Positions 7,847 to 16,319 of a stretch of 55,986 nt of DNA are shown one piece after another. The notes below the pieces were generated by a model, which worked only from the letters and a program-made list of their open reading frames with translations, did not search any database and was not told where the DNA came from. Made by a program: the position numbers and the translations under genes. The DNA comes from Corynebacterium sp. HMSC078H07 (lineage in GTDB: Bacteria; Actinomycetota; Actinomycetes; Mycobacteriales; Mycobacteriaceae): positions 1,459-57,444 of the forward strand of contig NZ_KV810431.1 of assembly GCF_001812805.1 (NCBI RefSeq). Reading direction: 5' to 3'. Within the stretch, counting starts at the first letter, position 1, and each line of letters begins with the position of its first letter.

Positions 7847-9273
7847 ATAGATCGATTCGCCTCGTCTCCCTCTTTGCCCTCCTTCTCACCGCCGTCCTCC
7901 TCGTGAACCTCACGGTGGTGCAGGCGTTTTCGACGGATAAGTACGCCCACAACCCCAAGAACGTTCGCGGCTATCTGGAGATGCGCACGACCCCGCGCGG
8001 CCAGATCTTCGCCGGCGATACGGTCCTGGCGCAGTCCACCGCGGATGAAAACGGCAATTACTCGCGCTCCTACCCCACCGATTCCCCAGCCTTCGCCGAT
8101 GTCACTGGTTACCTCTCGGAGCGCTTCGGCGCCTCCCAGTTGGAGGCCTCGCAAAATGACATCCTCAACGGCAAGGACGACTCGCTGCTGGCACACAACT
8201 GGCTCGATATGCTCTCCGGCAAGCCGCAGAAGGGCGCCAACGTGGAAGTCACCATCGACCCAGCGCTGCAACAGGCAGCCTATGACCAGCTGGCCGGGCC
8301 AGGCTACAAAGGCGCGGCCGTAGCCATTCAGCCCTCCACGGGCAAAGTACTGGCTATGGCGTCCTCCCCCAGTTTCAATGTCTCCGACCTCATGGGCGGC
8401 AACGCGGCCGAAACGTGGGATCAGCTGCAGAACCAAGAGGGCAATCCGCTCATCAACCATGCCACGCAGGAGACCTTGCCGCCGGGTTCGATTTTTAAGA
8501 TCATCACCACGGCTGCCGGCCTCAACAACGGTTTCAATCCGAATTCCACGCTCACCGGCGCGGCGTCCATCACGCTGCCGGATACGGTTACGGAGCTCAC
8601 GAACTACGGCAACCAAGCCTGCGGCGGCGCGGACAGCGTCACGCTCCAAACCGCCTTTGCGCTCTCCTGCAACACGGCATTCGTGGAGATGTCTGAAGGT
8701 ATCGGTGCCGATGAACTGCGCAAGTACGCAGAAGGCTTCGGCGTGGGTGAGAAGTATTCGCTCGGTGTGGAGACCTCTTCGGGTGCGCTGGGTGAGCTGA
8801 GCGACGGCGCACAGGTCGCCCAATCGGCCATCGGCCAGCGTGACGTCACCATGTCCGCCCTCCAAGCCGCGGTCATGGCCGCCACCGTGGCGAATAAGGG
8901 CAAGCGCATGGAGCCCTACCTCATCAACCGCATCACCGATGCCCAGATGAATGAGCTGCGCACGACCCAACCGCGTCAGGCCGCTGAGGCCATCAACGAA
9001 GACACCGCCAACACCTTGACGGACCTCATGTTCGCTTCTGAACGATCCACCTGGGGCTACGACGGCAATGGCTTTGCCTCCAAGACGGGTACCGCCGAGC
9101 ACGGTGAGGGCCTTGCCCCGCACGTGTGGTACGTGGCCTTTGACCCGGAAAAGGACATTGCGGTCGGCGTCGTGGTCAAGGACGGCGGCAACCTAGGCGA
9201 AGGCGCTACTGGTGGACAGGTCTCCGGACCGATCGGCCGCGCCATCCTGCGCGCATACGGAGGTGAGCAGTAG
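7843..9273 (+). CDS. pbpA: Class B penicillin-binding protein PbpA
   Basis: A 476-residue transpeptidase with an N-terminal signal anchor (about residues 7-26). The penicillin-binding motifs are SIFK (active-site Ser within PPGSIFK), SCN (ALSCNTAF) and KTG (ASKTGTAEH), in the expected order and spacing. It crosslinks peptidoglycan and pairs with RodA. In mycobacteria PbpA is needed for normal division and is a PknB-pathway target. The gene overlaps rodA by 4 bp (ATGA), and its stop shares one base with the GTG start of pknA. Confidence 0.95.
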   Translation: MNRSIRLVSLFALLLTAVLLVNLTVVQAFSTDKYAHNPKNVRGYLEMRTTPRGQIFAGDTVLAQSTADENGNYSRSYPTDSPAFADVTGYLSERFGASQLEASQNDILNGKDDSLLAHNWLDMLSGKPQKGANVEVTIDPALQQAAYDQLAGPGYKGAAVAIQPSTGKVLAMASSPSFNVSDLMGGNAAETWDQLQNQEGNPLINHATQETLPPGSIFKIITTAAGLNNGFNPNSTLTGAASITLPDTVTELTNYGNQACGGADSVTLQTAFALSCNTAFVEMSEGIGADELRKYAEGFGVGEKYSLGVETSSGALGELSDGAQVAQSAIGQRDVTMSALQAAVMAATVANKGKRMEPYLINRITDAQMNELRTTQPRQAAEAINEDTANTLTDLMFASERSTWGYDGNGFASKTGTAEHGEGLAPHVWYVAFDPEKDIAVGVVVKDGGNLGEGATGGQVSGPIGRAILRAYGGEQ

Positions 9274-10703
9274 TGAACAGCGCTGATAATAAGGAGCACC
9301 TACAAGCACTCATCGGCGAGGACTACCAGCTGCAATGGATCGTCGGCCACGGCGGCATGTCCACCGTGTGGCTTGCGGATGACGTCCACAACGACCGCGA
9401 GGTGGCCATCAAGGTCCTGCGGCCGGAATTCTCCGATAACAACGAATTCCTCTCGCGCTTCCGCAACGAAGCCAAGGCGGCAGAGTCCATTGATTCCGAA
9501 AACGTCGTGGCCACCTACGACTACCGCGAGCTTGAGGACAACGGCCGCACCTTCTGTTTCATGGCCTTGGAGTACATCCGCGGTGAATCCTTGGCTGACC
9601 TGCTGGCCCGCGAAGGCGCACTGCCGGAAACGCTGGCGCTCGACGTCATGGAACAGGCCTCCCACGGCCTGTCCGTCATCCACCACATGGGGCTCGTGCA
9701 CCGCGATATTAAGCCGGGCAACCTCATGATTACCCAGAACGGCCAGGTCAAAATCACTGACTTTGGCATCGCCAAAGCCGCCGCAGCCGTGCCTCTCACG
9801 CGCACCGGCATGGTGGTCGGCACCGCCCAGTACGTCTCGCCGGAGCAGGCCCAAGGTTACGAAGTCGGCCCAGCCTCGGACGTGTACTCGCTTGGTGTGG
9901 TGGGCTATGAGATGCTCGCCGGCAATCGCCCCTTCAGCGGTGATTCCTCGGTATCGGTAGCGCTGGCGCATATTAGTCAGGCGCCGGAGCCCTTGTCGAC
10001 GTCGATAAGCGCGCCCACGCGCGAACTGATCGGCCTTGCCCTGCGCAAGGACCCCAACACCCGCTTTGCCGACGGCAACGAGTTCACCAACGCCATCTCG
10101 GCCGTGCGCCAGGGCCAGCGCCCGCCGCAGCCGAAATCTGCCGCACTCGCTCCGCTCGCCGCCGAACCTTCCCCCTCCGCATCGACGGAAATGCTGGGTA
10201 ACATGGCCAATCCCACGACGGTGCGCCCAGCAACACAGCCGCCGGAAGCGGAACCGCCGGCGAAGAAAGGTGGCTTCGGCACCGGCTTGCTCATTGCTGT
10301 GGCCATCGCTGCGCTCGTGGGCGTCGGCCTCGCGGGCTACAGGTTCTTCACCGAGAACTCCAGTGAACCTGCGCCCACCACCTCGGAGCAGCCGACGGAA
10401 ATCATCGTGACCGAAACCGTCACGCCGGAAACCACGGAGGAGCCCACCACGGAGGCCCCAACGACCCGTGACACCGTGGAAACCACCACGGTGGAAGAAG
10501 AACCCCCAGCCCCCATCACCGTCACGACGACACACTCGATCATGCCGTCGCCCACCCACGAGATCTCCCCACACCAACCCACCGGCGAAGAACTCCTACC
10601 TGAGGGGACACAACCGCAGGTCGATGACGGCCCCACAGCCACACCCGAACTAGACTCACAGGACAACCCCACCGAAGAATCCGCGCTACAGGGAGGCCAG
10701 TAA
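9273..10703 (+). CDS. pknA: Ser/Thr protein kinase PknA
   Basis: A 476-residue receptor-type kinase. The N-terminal kinase domain (about 15-280) contains the glycine loop VGHGGMSTVW, the ATP-binding Lys47 (VAIKVL), the catalytic loop HRDIKPGN, DFG and the activation segment ending GTAQYVSPEQ. A transmembrane segment (about 334-355) is followed by a Thr/Pro-rich extracellular tail without PASTA domains. PknA phosphorylates division and wall-synthesis proteins and is essential or near-essential in related genera. The start is GTG, overlapping the pbpA stop by one base. Confidence 0.95.
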   Translation: MNSADNKEHLQALIGEDYQLQWIVGHGGMSTVWLADDVHNDREVAIKVLRPEFSDNNEFLSRFRNEAKAAESIDSENVVATYDYRELEDNGRTFCFMALEYIRGESLADLLAREGALPETLALDVMEQASHGLSVIHHMGLVHRDIKPGNLMITQNGQVKITDFGIAKAAAAVPLTRTGMVVGTAQYVSPEQAQGYEVGPASDVYSLGVVGYEMLAGNRPFSGDSSVSVALAHISQAPEPLSTSISAPTRELIGLALRKDPNTRFADGNEFTNAISAVRQGQRPPQPKSAALAPLAAEPSPSASTEMLGNMANPTTVRPATQPPEAEPPAKKGGFGTGLLIAVAIAALVGVGLAGYRFFTENSSEPAPTTSEQPTEIIVTETVTPETTEEPTTEAPTTRDTVETTTVEEEPPAPITVTTTHSIMPSPTHEISPHQPTGEELLPEGTQPQVDDGPTATPELDSQDNPTEESALQGGQ

Positions 10704-10709
10704 CCCACC

Positions 10710-12650
10710 ATGGTCAGTGATCGGTACCACCTCCGCCAGTCCATCGGCACCGGCGGCATGTCTGAAGTCTACGAGGCCGAAGACTCCGTCTTGGGACGCA
10801 CCGTCGCCGTCAAGATGCTGCGCCCCGACATGGCGCGCGACGTCAACTTCCGTGAACGTTTCCGCCGCGAAGCCCAGAATTCCGGCAAACTCAATCACCC
10901 CAATATCGTGGCCGTTTTCGACACCGGTGAAAAGGACGTCGACGGCATGATGGTGCCCTACATCGTCATGGAATACGTCCAGGGCCGCACTCTGCGCGAT
11001 ATCGTTCGTGAGGACGGGCCTTTGCCGGTGACGGAAGCCGCCCGCGTCCTGAAACCCGTGGCAGATGCCCTGCAATCCTCCCATGAAGCGGGCATTATTC
11101 ACCGCGATATCAAACCGGCGAACATCATGCTCACCAACACCGGCCAGGTGAAGGTCATGGACTTCGGCATCGCCCGGGCGCTTGATGATTCCACGTCCGC
11201 GATGACGCAGACCTCCGCTGTCATTGGCACCGCGCAGTACCTTTCCCCGGAACAAGCCCGTGGCAAGCCTGCCGACGCCCGATCCGACGTTTACGCACTC
11301 GGCTGCGTCATGTATGAAACGGTGACCGGCCGCACCCCGTTTGAAGGAGAGACTCCCTTCGCGGTGGCTTACCAGCACGTGCAGGAGGATCCGACCCCGC
11401 CGTCGGAGTTCATTGAAGAAGATCTATCTGAGAAGCAGCGCCTTGGCCTCGATGCCGTAGTGCTCACTGCTATGGCTAAACACCCGGCGGACCGGTACCA
11501 GTCCGCGTGGGAGATGGGCGATGACCTGGAACGTTTGGCGCAGGGCCAGCTGCCGGAGGCGGCACGCTCGCACGTCAACGATGAAGATCACCCGACCACG
11601 ATGGTGGCTCCGGTATCAGCCCAGCACCGCGCTCCGGTGGCGTCGACAAGGCCGAGCGAGGACGACGAGAGCGGCGGCGGTCTCAAGTGGCTCGCCGCCC
11701 TGCTCGCGGCGGCGCTCATCGCCATCGTCGGTTACTTCGCCTGGGACTTCTGGCAAAGCTCCCAGCAGGAGGCCCGAGAACGTGAGCAGGCGCAGCACGA
11801 AGCCGCGCAGCGCGCCAACATGGTCGTCGTGCCCAAGGTGAAGGACCGCCCGCGCAACGAGGTCGTGGAAGAACTAGAGAAGCTCGGCCTCTTTGTCGCG
11901 ATTAATGAGGAGCCTAGCCCTGACGTTCCGCGCGGCAAGGTCATCCGCATCAACCCGGCGGAAGGCTCTGAGCTGCAGAAGAAGTCCTCCGTCACGCTGA
12001 CCGTGTCCTCCGGTAAGGAGATTACTGAGGTCCCTGACCTCACCGGTATGACCGTGGAAGAGGCCACCCAGGCGCTGGAGGAGGCTTCCCTGGAACTCAA
12101 GGAAGACATCGAGCAGGTCAACGATGATGCGCCTACGGGTGAGATCATTTCGCAGAACCCAGCCGGCGGCTCGCAGCTGTCCAAGGGCTCAAAGGTCCAC
12201 ATCACGGTGTCCAAGGGCCAGAAGGATGTCAGCGTCCCGGACGTATCCGGCATGGACCGCGACCGCGCCGTGGAGATGCTCAGCTCCATGGACTTTGAGG
12301 TGAACGTTAATTCGGTGGATTCCGAGCTGCCGGAGAATCAAGTCATCAAGGTTGCCGAAAAGGGCCAGAAGCTGCCCAAGGGCAGCACGGTCACCATTGA
12401 GGTGTCTAACGGCATGCTGATTCAGGCACCGGACCTGGTGCACTCCACTCAGGGTGAAGCAGAATCCGCGCTGCGCGCGAAGGGCTGGTCCGGTTCCCTT
12501 GAGGTGGGCGAGCACATTCCGACCTCTAATCCCATCGACAGCGACAAGATTGGCTGGGCATCCGTCAAGCGCGGCGATGTCATCCGCAAGGACGCCACCA
12601 TCGACGTCCGCTTCTGGGAATTCGACCCGTCCGCGTTGATCCCGCAGTAG
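10710..12650 (+). CDS. pknB: PASTA-domain Ser/Thr protein kinase PknB
   Basis: A 646-residue kinase with the full catalytic set: GTGGMSEVY, Lys35 in VAVKML, HRDIKPANIM, DFG and the SPEQA activation segment. A single transmembrane helix (about 326-348) leads to four extracellular PASTA repeats (about 370-640). PASTA domains sense lipid II or muropeptides and localise the kinase. The fourth repeat ends in a tryptophan-containing tail. PknB acts on CwlM, FhaA and other wall-synthesis regulators. It begins 6 bp after pknA and is the last long gene of the operon. Confidence 0.96.
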   Translation: MVSDRYHLRQSIGTGGMSEVYEAEDSVLGRTVAVKMLRPDMARDVNFRERFRREAQNSGKLNHPNIVAVFDTGEKDVDGMMVPYIVMEYVQGRTLRDIVREDGPLPVTEAARVLKPVADALQSSHEAGIIHRDIKPANIMLTNTGQVKVMDFGIARALDDSTSAMTQTSAVIGTAQYLSPEQARGKPADARSDVYALGCVMYETVTGRTPFEGETPFAVAYQHVQEDPTPPSEFIEEDLSEKQRLGLDAVVLTAMAKHPADRYQSAWEMGDDLERLAQGQLPEAARSHVNDEDHPTTMVAPVSAQHRAPVASTRPSEDDESGGGLKWLAALLAAALIAIVGYFAWDFWQSSQQEAREREQAQHEAAQRANMVVVPKVKDRPRNEVVEELEKLGLFVAINEEPSPDVPRGKVIRINPAEGSELQKKSSVTLTVSSGKEITEVPDLTGMTVEEATQALEEASLELKEDIEQVNDDAPTGEIISQNPAGGSQLSKGSKVHITVSKGQKDVSVPDVSGMDRDRAVEMLSSMDFEVNVNSVDSELPENQVIKVAEKGQKLPKGSTVTIEVSNGMLIQAPDLVHSTQGEAESALRAKGWSGSLEVGEHIPTSNPIDSDKIGWASVKRGDVIRKDATIDVRFWEFDPSALIPQ

Positions 12651-12713
12651 CTCTTGATGCCGTAGCTGCTAAGGTATCCCACAGATTAAAACTCCCTACC
12701 TAAAGGTGTAGAA

Positions 12714-12989
12714 ATGCCAAAGTCCAAGATCACGACGGAGGGCTACCCGCTCCCCCAGTCCTCCAGCTCTGCTACCAACCGCACCCCGGTCAAGATCAAC
12801 TCTGAGGGCACCCCGAAGTGGTACATCGCCATCATGCTCGGCCTTATGCTCATCGGCCTGCTGTGGCTCGTGGTGAACTACCTGGCCGGTGAGTCCATCC
12901 CGTTCATGCAGGAACTGGGCCCGTGGAACTACGGCATTGGCTTCGGCTTGGCCATCATTGGCCTGCTCATGACGATGGGCTGGCGTTAG
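12714..12989 (+). CDS. crgA: Cell division protein CrgA
   Basis: A 91-residue protein with a polar N-terminus and two transmembrane helices (about residues 36-56 and 70-88). The segment [20 protein letters not shown] and the end [22 protein letters not shown] are characteristic of CrgA (UPF0233). In actinobacteria CrgA helps recruit peptidoglycan synthases to the septum and modulates FtsZ. An AAAGGTG ribosome site precedes the ATG. It lies 63 bp after pknB, the usual actinobacterial neighbourhood. Confidence 0.93.
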   Translation: MPKSKITTEGYPLPQSSSSATNRTPVKINSEGTPKWYIAIMLGLMLIGLLWLVVNYLAGESIPFMQELGPWNYGIGFGLAIIGLLMTMGWR

Positions 12990-13015
12990 TTTTACACGCT
13001 TAAAACACGGAAGCG

Positions 13016-14092
13016 ATGAGCTCCTCGAGGTTCTATAGCGTCGCCGGTGTCGGCTGCATCATTTTAGTGATGCTCACCGTCACGGTGGACAAGAACTTCC
13101 TTACTCCCGGCGCACTCCTACTCGCCGGCCTCGGCGTCAGCTTGACGCCGCTGGCTATCCGACGTCCCTTCGTGGCGGCCTGCGGGTACGGTGCGCTTTT
13201 TGCATTCGCCATGTGGTGCCCAGACTGGCGGTCTTTCCTATTCCTGGCGTGGAGCCCCGTTATCGTGGGCATTGTGGCGTTTCAGAAGCGCTGGTTGTGG
13301 GCGGTTCCCCTTGCGGTGGTGTACACGTACTTCATCACGACAGATCCGTCGAACAACTATCTACCGGACTTCGATCCATTTAACCTTTCGCTTCCGCTTC
13401 TCTTATATGCGGTGGCCATCGGCATTGGCGCCGCACTGCGCAGAACCCGGGACCAGCGTCTTGCCTCCGAGCAGCGCGCCGCCGAGCAACGCGAGGCTCT
13501 CATGACTGCTCTTCACGATTCCGTGGCTGCGACCTTAACCTCCGTGGTCATGCGCTCGGAAACCTTGGCGTTGACCCAAACGGATCCTTCCGCGGCCGAC
13601 TCCGCGGAAGCAATCGCCGATGACGCTCGCCGGGCCATGGGTGAAGTCCGCGATCTTCTGCGAGTAATGAAGAACGAAAGCGTAACGCAGGGAGTGAAGT
13701 CGCTGGAAGAAGATCTCGACACGATGGTGAGCTTCCTATCGAGCCATGGCTTTGTGTGCGAGCCAGACATCAAGCTAGGAAAGACCGGTCAGCTTGCACT
13801 ACCGCAGAAGCTCTCACTCGTATTTTCCGAACTCGCCGTGAACATACTCAAATACTCCCAACCCGAATCACGCGTAACCATCGAAGCCAGCAGCAACTCC
13901 AAAAACATTGATGTGCGCATCACGTCTTCCATTGCCTCACAGCAATCGCGTCAATTCATGACGACCAGCCTAGGTTTGGGTGAGATCGCCCGCCGGGTGC
14001 GGAGAGTTCATGGCACATTTGGCAGCGGGAAAGAGGCTGATCAATGGGTCACACGCCTATCGCTTCCTGCTGCCTGCCTGAGAAAAATATAG
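13016..14092 (+). CDS. Sensor histidine kinase, NarL-type (HisKA_3)
   Basis: A 358-residue sensor kinase. The N-terminal 140 residues contain about five closely packed hydrophobic segments with short loops, so the input is probably sensed in or at the membrane. The dimerisation domain has phospho-acceptor His167 in TALHDSVAATLTSVVMRSE, the HisKA_3 pattern. A reduced ATPase domain follows, with FSELAVNILKYS as N-box and LGLGEIARRVRRVHG as a glycine-rich box. A canonical DxGxG is not visible. The ATG lies 26 bp after crgA with a weak GGAAG site. A secreted-peptide gene and a matching response regulator gene follow, forming a likely two-component system. Confidence 0.85.
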   Translation: MSSSRFYSVAGVGCIILVMLTVTVDKNFLTPGALLLAGLGVSLTPLAIRRPFVAACGYGALFAFAMWCPDWRSFLFLAWSPVIVGIVAFQKRWLWAVPLAVVYTYFITTDPSNNYLPDFDPFNLSLPLLLYAVAIGIGAALRRTRDQRLASEQRAAEQREALMTALHDSVAATLTSVVMRSETLALTQTDPSAADSAEAIADDARRAMGEVRDLLRVMKNESVTQGVKSLEEDLDTMVSFLSSHGFVCEPDIKLGKTGQLALPQKLSLVFSELAVNILKYSQPESRVTIEASSNSKNIDVRITSSIASQQSRQFMTTSLGLGEIARRVRRVHGTFGSGKEADQWVTRLSLPAACLRKI

Positions 14093-14139
14093 TAAAGTGG
14101 CCCGGTAATCACCGATCTTTGAATATTAAAGGTAACAAC

Positions 14140-14343
14140 ATGCGCACTTCCCTCGCCGCGGCCGCCGCAGCACTGGCCCTTTTCTCTGCACCGGTAGCCG
14201 GTGCATCTGAGCCCACCGCAACTACAGACAGCACCACCGCTTCCGAGTCCACCGGATTCACCTTCTACAGGTCATACGGCGCCGAATTCGCCGACCACTT
14301 CCGTTGCTCCACCAGCCCGGAGCGCTGGTGGTGCGGGGGCTAA
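14140..14343 (+). CDS. Small secreted peptide between kinase and regulator
   Basis: A 67-residue product. Residues 1-22 form a signal peptide (two charges, then a long Ala/Leu core, with likely cleavage after AGA). The mature part of about 45 residues is Thr/Ser-rich and ends in CSTSPERWWCGG, two cysteines eight residues apart near the C-terminus that could form a disulfide ring. An AAAGG site lies 6 nt before the ATG. It sits 47 bp after the kinase gene and 36 bp before the regulator gene on the same strand, so it is probably in the same transcript. No family was recognised. It could be a signal sensed by the kinase, an accessory peptide or an antimicrobial peptide. Confidence 0.7.
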   Translation: MRTSLAAAAAALALFSAPVAGASEPTATTDSTTASESTGFTFYRSYGAEFADHFRCSTSPERWWCGG

Positions 14344-14379
14344 GACCACGCCCCTGTTCCTTCTGACTACGTATCTCCC

Positions 14380-15033
14380 ATGAGCATTCGGGTCTTCCTC
14401 GTCGACGATGACGAGCTCGTCCGCTCGACTTTCCGCGTCTACTTCCAGACCACCGACGACATCTCAGTAGTCGGTGAGGCCACCAATGGTGCGGATTGCT
14501 TGGCCCAGATTGAGGAAACCAAGCCGGACCTCGTGCTGGCTGATATTCACATGCCTCAGATGGATGGCATTACCCTTCTGAAGCACCTTAATTCCGCGCC
14601 GAACCCGCCCACATTCTTGGCGGTGACCGCCTTCGACTCGGATGACACAATGCTCAAGATCCTGCGTGCGGGCGGCGCGGGCTACATCTTGAAGAACCAA
14701 CGCCCGCGCTCGATCATCGAGGCGGTTCGTTCGGCTGTAGAGGGCGGCACCGTCATTGCCCCGGCCGCCATGCACCGTTTGGTCGACTACATCGGCGAGC
14801 CCGCCACCCCACGCGATCCCGTCGCTGCCGCCATTGAAGGCCACGACCTCCATGAGGCGGAAATTGCCGTTCTCAAGCTGCTTTTAGCAGGTAATTCCAA
14901 CTCTGAAATCGCAGCTGCTACCGGCTACTCCGAGTCCGCCGTGAAAAAGCACGTCTCCCGCCTCATCACCGTCTTTGGGGCCACTACGCGTTTGAACCTA
15001 GTGACCAAGATTCTTGGCGGCGCTGGCTCCTAG
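14380..15033 (+). CDS. Response regulator, NarL/FixJ family
   Basis: A 217-residue regulator. The receiver domain (1-120) has the acidic pocket VDDDE, phospho-acceptor Asp55 in LVLADIHMPQMDG, Thr in VTAFDSDD and Lys in YILKNQ. The LuxR-type HTH (about 150-215) contains LLLAGNSNSEIAAATGYSESAVKKHVS. It is encoded downstream of the histidine kinase and the small peptide gene and is the natural partner of that kinase. Its targets are unknown; likely candidates are its own operon or the ABC transporter downstream. Confidence 0.9.
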   Translation: MSIRVFLVDDDELVRSTFRVYFQTTDDISVVGEATNGADCLAQIEETKPDLVLADIHMPQMDGITLLKHLNSAPNPPTFLAVTAFDSDDTMLKILRAGGAGYILKNQRPRSIIEAVRSAVEGGTVIAPAAMHRLVDYIGEPATPRDPVAAAIEGHDLHEAEIAVLKLLLAGNSNSEIAAATGYSESAVKKHVSRLITVFGATTRLNLVTKILGGAGS

Positions 15034-15066
15034 TCCGAATTTCACTCTAGCGACAGAACCCCTTTT

Positions 15067-15081
15067 CGTAATACGATTACG
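15067..15081. promoter_or_regulatory. Inverted repeat at the start of the antitoxin-like gene
   Basis: CGTAAT-ACG-ATTACG is a perfect 6-bp-arm inverted repeat ending three bases before the ATG at 15085. It contains TACGAT (15072-15077), a plausible -10 that would give a leaderless transcript. Ribbon-helix-helix antitoxins usually bind such short palindromes over their own promoter. Confidence 0.55.
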
Positions 15082-15084
15082 GTT

Positions 15085-15330
15085 ATGAAGACTATCAATG
15101 GACAGCCGATCAGCGAAGAGCAAATTGATGAATGGGTAATGGAAGCCGAAAATGGTTATGACGTGGAGACCCTTCGCACTCGGGGGCGGAAACCCCGCGA
15201 CAACCAAGCCGCAAAGATTGTCTCGATTCGCCTTTCGCCCAATGAAATTGCAGACCTGGATAAGTATGCTACAGCGCATGGATGGTCTAGGTCACAGGCA
15301 ATCCGTGAAGCACTAAGAAAAGCCATTTAA
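15085..15330 (+). CDS. Ribbon-helix-helix (CopG-like) protein, probable antitoxin
   Basis: An 81-residue protein whose C-terminal half, VSIRLSPNEIADLDKYA followed by HGWSRSQAIREALRKAI, is a ribbon-helix-helix DNA-binding domain. The N-terminus (SEEQIDEWVMEAENGYDV) resembles the toxin-binding part of BrnA/CopG-type antitoxins. No ribosome site is seen and a -10-like sequence lies just upstream, suggesting leaderless translation. Its stop codon directly abuts the ATG of the next small gene, the gene organisation of a type II toxin-antitoxin pair. AT-rich composition and position between two signalling systems suggest a mobile module. Confidence 0.75.
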   Translation: MKTINGQPISEEQIDEWVMEAENGYDVETLRTRGRKPRDNQAAKIVSIRLSPNEIADLDKYATAHGWSRSQAIREALRKAI

Positions 15331-15573
15331 ATGGAGGTTCGCCGGAGCGCCACAAAACACGGCATCAAGCCGGAGGATTCCGTAACCGCAGCAACATCAA
15401 CTTGTGTTTTTAAAGCGCCACTCGACGACGAGAACCCACAGCGAGAGCTTCGCCTCGGATTCGACGGCTCAATGAGATTACTTGAGCTCGTTGTTCTTAT
15501 CTGGGACGACGGGACCGAGACCATCATTCATTCCATGAAGGCCCGCAAGCAGTACCGCGCTCTACTCGATTAA
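15331..15573 (+). CDS. Small protein, probable type II toxin (BrnT/RelE-like)
   Basis: An 80-residue product starting at the base after the antitoxin stop codon. The segment VRRSATKHGIKPEDSV at the N-terminus and LRLGFDGSMRLLELVVL...DGTETIIHSMKARKQYRALL at the C-terminus resemble the BrnT/RelE-like toxins, which end in a similar MKAR-type basic motif and usually act as ribonucleases. The assignment rests on pattern memory and operon order. Activity is inferred, not shown. Confidence 0.65.
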   Translation: MEVRRSATKHGIKPEDSVTAATSTCVFKAPLDDENPQRELRLGFDGSMRLLELVVLIWDDGTETIIHSMKARKQYRALLD

Positions 15574-15657
15574 CGGGCCTCTCCCCCAAATGGCGGAGGC
15601 AAAAGATTGCCTGCTTAGGCGATGTTTCTCATGCCCCTGATCAATATCGTCAGAGGT

Positions 15658-16317
15658 ATGAACACCGTATTCACTGCTCGAGACATCACCGTCTCCTTCG
15701 CCGAACATGAGGTTGTCCACGGCGCGAACCTCACGGCATCGCCCGGACGGATCACCGCTTTGCTTGGTCCGAACGGCGCCGGCAAATCCACCACGCTCCG
15801 GGCTGCCCTCGGCTTGGTGAAAGCCACCGGAACGAAGCAAATCAATGGCACCATCGGGCTGCTCCTCGACGATGGCGGCCTCGTTACCAGTCTCACCGGG
15901 CGTCAGCATCTCCAAGCAATGGCGAGGCTATATGGCGTCGATAAGCATCGGGTACAAGAGATTTTAGAGCTGGTAGATATGTCGCACCGCTGCGACCGGC
16001 AGCTCAAAACTTACTCGTTAGGCATGAAGCGTCGTATAGCGCTAGCAGGAGCTCTGTTACAAGATCCCGACATCATCATCTTGGACGAGCCGTCCTCTGG
16101 TCTTGATCCTGACGGCATTCGCTGGTTAGGCGAAGTCTTGTGTGCGGAGGCTTCCCGTGGGAAGGCAATTATCATGGCAACCCATCATTTGGCTGAAGCA
16201 GCCGCAGTCGCCCACGACGTAGTCATCATTTCTCGTGGTCACACCACATTCACAGGCGTTCTAAGTGAAATCCCCGACCTTGAAGCCACCTACTTCGCCC
16301 ACACTACGAAAGACTAG
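15658..16317 (+). CDS. ABC transporter ATP-binding protein
   Basis: A 219-residue ATPase with Walker [10 protein letters not shown], a degenerate signature ([16 protein letters not shown] in place of LSGGQ), Walker [17 protein letters not shown] and the H-loop ATHHL. This is the CcmA-type ATPase seen in drug and peptide-defence exporters. The ATG at 15658 starts 33 residues before Walker A, as in the family. In-frame ATGs at 15622 and 15631 would add 12 or 9 residues, and no start has a strong ribosome site. It is followed after 2 bp by the permease and then by a kinase/regulator pair, an arrangement common for antimicrobial-peptide response systems. Confidence 0.88.
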   Translation: MNTVFTARDITVSFAEHEVVHGANLTASPGRITALLGPNGAGKSTTLRAALGLVKATGTKQINGTIGLLLDDGGLVTSLTGRQHLQAMARLYGVDKHRVQEILELVDMSHRCDRQLKTYSLGMKRRIALAGALLQDPDIIILDEPSSGLDPDGIRWLGEVLCAEASRGKAIIMATHHLAEAAAVAHDVVIISRGHTTFTGVLSEIPDLEATYFAHTTKD

Positions 16318-16319
16318 AC

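Noticed and set aside
7723..10577. Long minus-strand open frames opposite pbpA and pknA (466 and 425 codons)
   Set aside because: They are His/Arg/Gly-rich shadows of GC-rich third positions. The plus strand encodes complete known proteins in an operon.
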